NCBI GenBank assembly: GCA_964036665.1
Contig: OZ038526.1
Location: forward strand, 18,476,001-18,540,000
From: Gordius sp. MW1
Taxonomy: Eukaryota; Nematomorpha; Gordioida; Gordea; Gordiidae
DNA: 64,000 nt
Direction: 5' to 3'
Shown piece by piece: positions 58,741 through 64,000 of the stretch. Made by a program: the position numbers and the translations under genes. Below the pieces are notes generated by a model that ran no database searches, was not told the origin of the DNA, and saw nothing but the letters and a program-made list of their open reading frames with translations. Position 1 is the first letter of the stretch. Every line of letters starts with the position of its first letter.

Positions 58741-61700
58741 GTAAACACTATACCTCCTCCTCCTCCTTATTTCGTTCACTCCATTTAGGTTCAGTGCGCG
58801 GGGCTTTAAAATGAGTTGGGCTAGAAAAATGGTCGAGAATTTTGGGGCACTTAATATGGGAAGTTTGCATTTTGGAACATTAGTAATTCTATCCTTTTTC
58901 GCAGTTTAAAGAACGCCTCCGGGCCACACTGTTTTATATTTGATGAAGTTTTTGACTAGCTGAGGTGTCAGGTGGCGTTGTAATAGCGGCATTTCAATTT
59001 GTTTGGCAAGACTGCGACCTCATAAATAACGGCGTGGAAAGTTGATTGCGCAATGTGTAAGGCCAAAAGACACGTAGTGGCAGCAGCACAATAGCTTTGC
59101 CTTCAAGTTAGTGGCGTCGGAGCGAGGTCATTAGGTGTAAGTAGGTGTTTTAGCAGTAATGTATAATCAAAAACTCTACGTTTTGAGGTTGTTTAAACTT
59201 GTTTTAATGGCTTTTTAATCCCCTTCTCCTTTGCGCTTTCAAGTCAATTCGTACGACCGTGTTAAATATTTGTTCAAACACCAACGGGGAAAGAAAAATA
59301 TGTTTTAGTGTTAATATTGTTAATCTCTATCGTCCTTCTCATTTATGTTATTAGTAAGCTATATAAATGCAGCTGTTTTTAATGAATCGCTATGCAATCT
59401 ATTTTAAACATTTTAACAATGATTATGTTCTCAAAATCGTCTCAATCTGACCTCCACACGTTCATTTACCCTTCGGTCAAACATTAAACGTGTTTATTTT
59501 AAGAGCTCCCCCTTCTCCATCTTTTTCATTTTTAGTTGACAGGCCAACCCAGTTATGATGACTAATTTTAAGATAAAAAAATTCCCAATTGCTGTTTGTC
59601 ACACTAGGTGGTCAGCTTCTTTAGGTATTTGAATGAGGGGTCGGCTATCTAAGCCTGACAGCCGTGTCGAGTATGCGATATATTTACATCTTTCCAAAGA
59701 AAGTGCCGAAAGCTCGATTTAAGCCCGCGATCTCTTGTTCAAAGACAAAGGTTATAATATTACGCTCCTCCCACGCCCCCCCCCCCACCCACCATAAATT
59801 TTAAGATCCATAGCCTTTATTTCTTGGAACATATTTGGGCTTTAACTTGGACACTTCATGTGAACGCAGAGCGCATACTACACCCAAAGAAATCGATACA
59901 TTGTCAGCGTTTTGTACTTTAACTCGTGTTAAAAATTTTTACCCACTTCTCATACTGTTAATCGTTTGGCCTGATATACAACCACTCCCCGGTCCTTTGT
60001 TTCGACTCAACTCGGCACGTTGGCTTCTATCTAGCCTGGAACCTGACACGCTAAGTCATCATCATTCCCGTTGGACGCGGCGGAGATATGAAATTTTGGC
60101 CATTATGTCAATGCACTCTGTGCGCGCATATTAGGGGCGGAGGATAAAAGACTTGCCCTCCCCCCCTCCCCTGCTGCCTACTCCTCGTTTATATTCCCTT
60201 ATGATGAAACCACTCTTCCGCCCACATAACACGCGCTTTTGGATGTACGCACCCCCTTACTTACCATTACCATAATGGTGGCCGGGCCAACCAATTCCCC
60301 TTGGCCGCACAAAAATCGATACGGTCATGTGAGCGAACACAATGGCTTGGTGCATAATTTACACGCGACTTGCGGGGGGGGGTATAATGAGTGAACGCCT
60401 GGGAATTTGAAGGGAGGGAGTAATGGTAGTCAAGGGTCAGTTGGACTACGGCAATGCCCTTTCCCTTTTTGCTCCGCATAACATCTGCTACGTGTGTGTA
60501 TGGGAAATTTGTAGTTTCGGGTGAAAAAGGACCAAGTATGTGGGAAGAAGGTGGTCGGACATTACAAAATCTGAGTTGTTCGGGTGGTGTAAGCCATAAT
60601 TTTGGAAGCTGCTTAGTGAGCTTAATATGTGGATTTTATTACAAGATGCCTTTCTCCGATTTGGATCGTTCAATGAGATTAGATTTTTTATAATTTTGAT
60701 CGTGTAAAACGAAAAATAAACTGAGCCAACATGGAAATAAGGCATGAAAATGTAAATTTCTAAATTGCAGCCTTTACACTTTTTCATTGTGGCCCTTGGC
60801 GTGGATTTCCACAATTTTTATATACAAAATAGAGGCCTGTAATGTCACTTTTTTGAACCTGAACCCGACATGACCCGAAGGCATTTCATATTTATACACC
60901 TGGCTCGTGAAGGCCGGTAATGTAAAAATTCATCTTATCACTCTTTCGATATCATCTCAAAAGTTACATATTTAGCAATGAGTAAGGGGATGGATGCCTC
61001 TATAGTCTCGTTGGATCAAGGTAATTAACGTGCTTGAGACAGTAAATGTTAGAGTAGTGGGAAAGAAGGTTTGGTACATTATGGGATGGGGTTGTGACAT
61101 CAATTAAACACGGCGTCGGTCTAGTTAGGATAGTTTTGTTTACCCTACCCGGACCAAATCATTGTCAAGCCTGGCTGCCTACTTGCCTGCAGGGTATTAC
61201 CCATACATACGTCGCACTCTTTCTCAACCCCTAGCTCCTTTCCCAAGGCCAACATTTGTCGCATGCAGATGCAATTGATAACCCAACTGAAACTATCTTA
61301 ATTGCTCCAGCTGCAGGGGGAATTCGCGCATTAGCGCAAATAGAAATGCTTATGATTCGAAATGTTTGGTCGGTTTGTGGGCGAGAATGACAAACACACA
61401 AATATGTAGATAATTATAGCCTTATGATGGAGAATATCGAGTAAATGGAATACAAATATTAGCATTATTGTGCCTTCCGGTGTGTCTTGCTATAATAATA
61501 TAAAGGCTTTTCATTGGCTCATTGAGTTTGAGACACCGAACTCGTCAAAATTATTCATATTTAGTAATCGGTTATTAATAATTTTTGCCTCTCTCCCCTA
61601 TCATACTTGGGTGGGCTCCTTCCCTCAAAAAGCCTTGGGATGCGTATGGTTATTATTAATGGAATCATCAATCTTGCTGTGCTTAACTTTCTCCTACTAT

Positions 61701-64000
61701 CACTCATTTACCATCCCTTTGTGGCCGGTTAGGGTTAGCTTGTTTAATTTTAAACATACGCTCTACTAAGATTAAATTAACATTCTTTCGTACCCCCACC
61801 CATCAAAATGGTTGTGCCCCAAAAACCCAAAAATGCGATGAGGCCCCATTAGCATTTAGATTACTATGGATTCACTAGCCTCTCTCAGCCTGCTGCTCTT
61901 CGACATGTCAACACCGACTAGCAGCCGTTGACAGAATGATTAGAGTTTTTGGGTGATAGGGTGGTTTTGGGATTAGAGAAAGACGGGGACGGGACAGGAG
62001 GAAGAACAAAGGGAATAATGCTAATGATGCTGCGTTGGTTTGGGGCGGCGCTGTGGTTCACTCTCAACATTGTCACACACACACAAAATTTATGCAGTAC
62101 AATCAACGCTGGGCACAGGCTTAGGCATGGTTTTTCAAATCACCCTCCCAAATCAAAATTCAATCTTCTTACATGCACCCCCCCCCCCCCAACCCACTAG
62201 GTCCCATTCATTTTCATAATTTATCAACGAACCTTGATAATGATCCCACAAATATCCACTAATTAAATTAAAATTCGGCATGCAAAATATGTCTTATCAA
62301 TCAATGACGACCGACTGACGACTAGACGGGGAGACACCACCCATCTTTTCCATGCATACAATAGAATCGTTTAAAATTTAAGAGATGTACGCCCACGTAA
62401 TTATTGTCGATACTCTCTCTCTCGGCCTAATTAGTAGTCGGTCGCCATGTGTTACCGTTTAAATTTAGTAATGCTGCGAAGGCAGGCCCCCCCCCCTTCC
62501 TTACTTGTATGCCATCCAAAGTAGCCTAATCTGCCCACGCTATAAAAATGGCAGGGTCTCTGTTCACTTCTTATTGCTCCTCCCCCCTACCCTTTATCTT
62601 TTTTTATCATACAATCACATCACAATTATAATTCTCCAACACTCAAGCACAATCCCCTCTCTAATTGCACTTTTAGGTTAAGAGCCGCGCGCCACACCCT
62701 CACCCCGTTTTTAGGGTGTGAGTGTTTAGCGCCGATAATAGTTATAATTATGGCTCAGCGTCGCTTACCACACCACACACGCACACCGGAAGGTGAATTA
62801 CTTCAAGAGTTCTTTCGTCATCAAACTTTCATCATCGCAATGTCACTATTACTCAACTCATCCCCCCCCCCCACCTTCCCACCCTATTCTTTGCAGCAAT
62901 TGTCCCGATCTCCAGCGCCCTCTCACCCCTACTACTTGACTACTTCAACACTCAAAGAATGCCTTGTGATGGATGCCTTCGGGGATGGGCGGGCCTATGG
63001 AATTTATCATAATTATTAACCATATATGATGTATATGTATGGATGAGTGGGAAAGAAAGGCGTGGTTTACCCCATATACTACCATTGCACTGGGTGTGGG
63101 TAGGGGGAGGAGAGAGTGAAAGGAGAGGGTGTGAAGAAAGGTAAAGGTTGACAACATATCTATCATCCATCTACCTCGCTTTATCCATACATTCATACTC
63201 ATCCACGACCTGCCTCACCCACCTCGCATACTTACTTTACCTACCACAACATCACCAATCCTCCCCCTCCTCCTTTCTTTCTCATATTAATCTAGCATGC
63301 CAGGGCACCAAGTTATTTGTCACCCCCTCCTGGCGCGCCACTCAATTAACATTTGGCAAAGTAGCATCACGACCCCTCTTTTTTCTAGATCGTTCTCGGC
63401 TTCGTTATGGTGAAGAGGTATAAATATCACAACCGTAACCCGGGTAAGGTGATGCCAAAATTAACTTAGGCCTACTTTTATGTGTTAAGTTGTCCTGGAG
63501 GTTTGGCTAATTTTCCCCTTTCACCTCCATTTATAACCCCCCCCCCCCCGAGTTATTTGCTTTATGATTCATTTTGTCGTTTTCTTTAAATACTTTTGGG
63601 TCATATAGTTAGTCATTTACCCTCCAACAAAACGTTTTCTTTTTTTAAGATCTTCACTCTATTTAAGCTATTTATAACATAACATAATGACACGCATAAA
63701 TAATAAGTAAGTTAGATGGAGTTAACGTTACTTGAAGGAGTCCATTACCAAATATAGAACTGCAATCAATTAGCGTTTATGATATGATTGGAGTGCTCTA
63801 AATAAAATTAAAATGAAGTTTAACCTGCGTCAGTTTCAGCAATATTTACCTGTAAGCTGCGCGTTAATGCAATTATTAAATTAAAACCACCCGAGAACAA
63901 CAATTTTTTGTTGTATTTAAGCTGGCTTTTGTTGTTTTTGGTTATTAATAACGTTGCGACACACATTGCCAAAATTAGCGCTGTATAGCCTGATTATAAA
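58741..64000 (+). other. First coding-exon intron of muscleblind, 5.3 kb and open-ended
   Basis: It begins with the donor GTAAAC and runs to the window end without a recognisable next exon (expected to start with a Gly-Arg-Cys type second-finger sequence). It has many C-runs (near 59780, 62170, 62490, 62860, 63540) and almost no TIR elements, in contrast to 37-56 kb. CACACCCT and AGGGTGTG form a hairpin at 62693-62720. Confidence 0.7.
60829..60900. repeat. Truncated copy of the 39062-type element
   Basis: GAGGCCTGTAATGTCAC, then TTTTTTGAACCTGAACCCGA and GACCCGAAGGCATTT, match the left end of the element at 39062. There is no right end. Confidence 0.6.

Noticed and set aside
58453-58779. 108-codon minus-strand frame over the muscleblind exon
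   Set aside because: Antisense shadow of the conserved muscleblind coding exon.

Overview
The window is AT-rich genomic DNA of an invertebrate animal. It has spliced genes with small introns, many relics of mobile elements, and two muscle genes that can be recognised with confidence. Gene content (an invertebrate paramyosin and an arthropod-like muscleblind first coding exon) suggests a protostome, possibly an arthropod. I cannot name the species. A short interstitial TTAGGG-type tract is present, but it lies inside a mobile-element-like palindrome, so it says little about the telomere type.

Layout. 0-7.7 kb is a nested transposon graveyard. A decayed hAT transposase (minus strand) is interrupted by a full-length but frameshifted RTE-like LINE with an exact 10-bp target duplication, and by a small TIR element with an exact 8-bp duplication. 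A 1.8-kb non-coding LTR element follows, with primer-binding site and polypurine tract. 7.7-15.3 kb is AT-rich, with older LINE relics at about 12.1-12.9 and 13.56-14.6 kb. 15.3-18.2 kb holds the most unusual structure: two paralogous tandem arrays whose units each end in the same CCAATGG/CCATTGG hairpin, separated by three copies of a strong palindrome. 18.2-25.4 kb is mostly repeat-bearing spacer.

26.1-31.8 kb is the paramyosin gene: 17 coding exons assemble by hand into a continuous 873-codon reading frame. A phase-compatible alternative terminal exon may lie at 30944-31087. A decayed gene fragment with a fibronectin type III-like segment is at 35.0-35.7 kb. 37-56 kb is dense in short TIR elements. 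At least seven have visible 8-bp target duplications, some nested, so hAT-type transposition shaped this locus, in line with the hAT transposase relic at the left end. At 51.8-52.1 kb lies a perfect 71-bp inverted repeat. From about 57.75 kb base composition changes. A TATA-like promoter, a long 5' leader and the first coding exon of muscleblind (58555-58740) are followed by intron to the window end.

The two genes are not an operon. Their common link is muscle: paramyosin is a thick-filament core protein and muscleblind is an RNA-splicing regulator of muscle. All gene models and element boundaries were read by eye from the sequence; no alignment or search was run.
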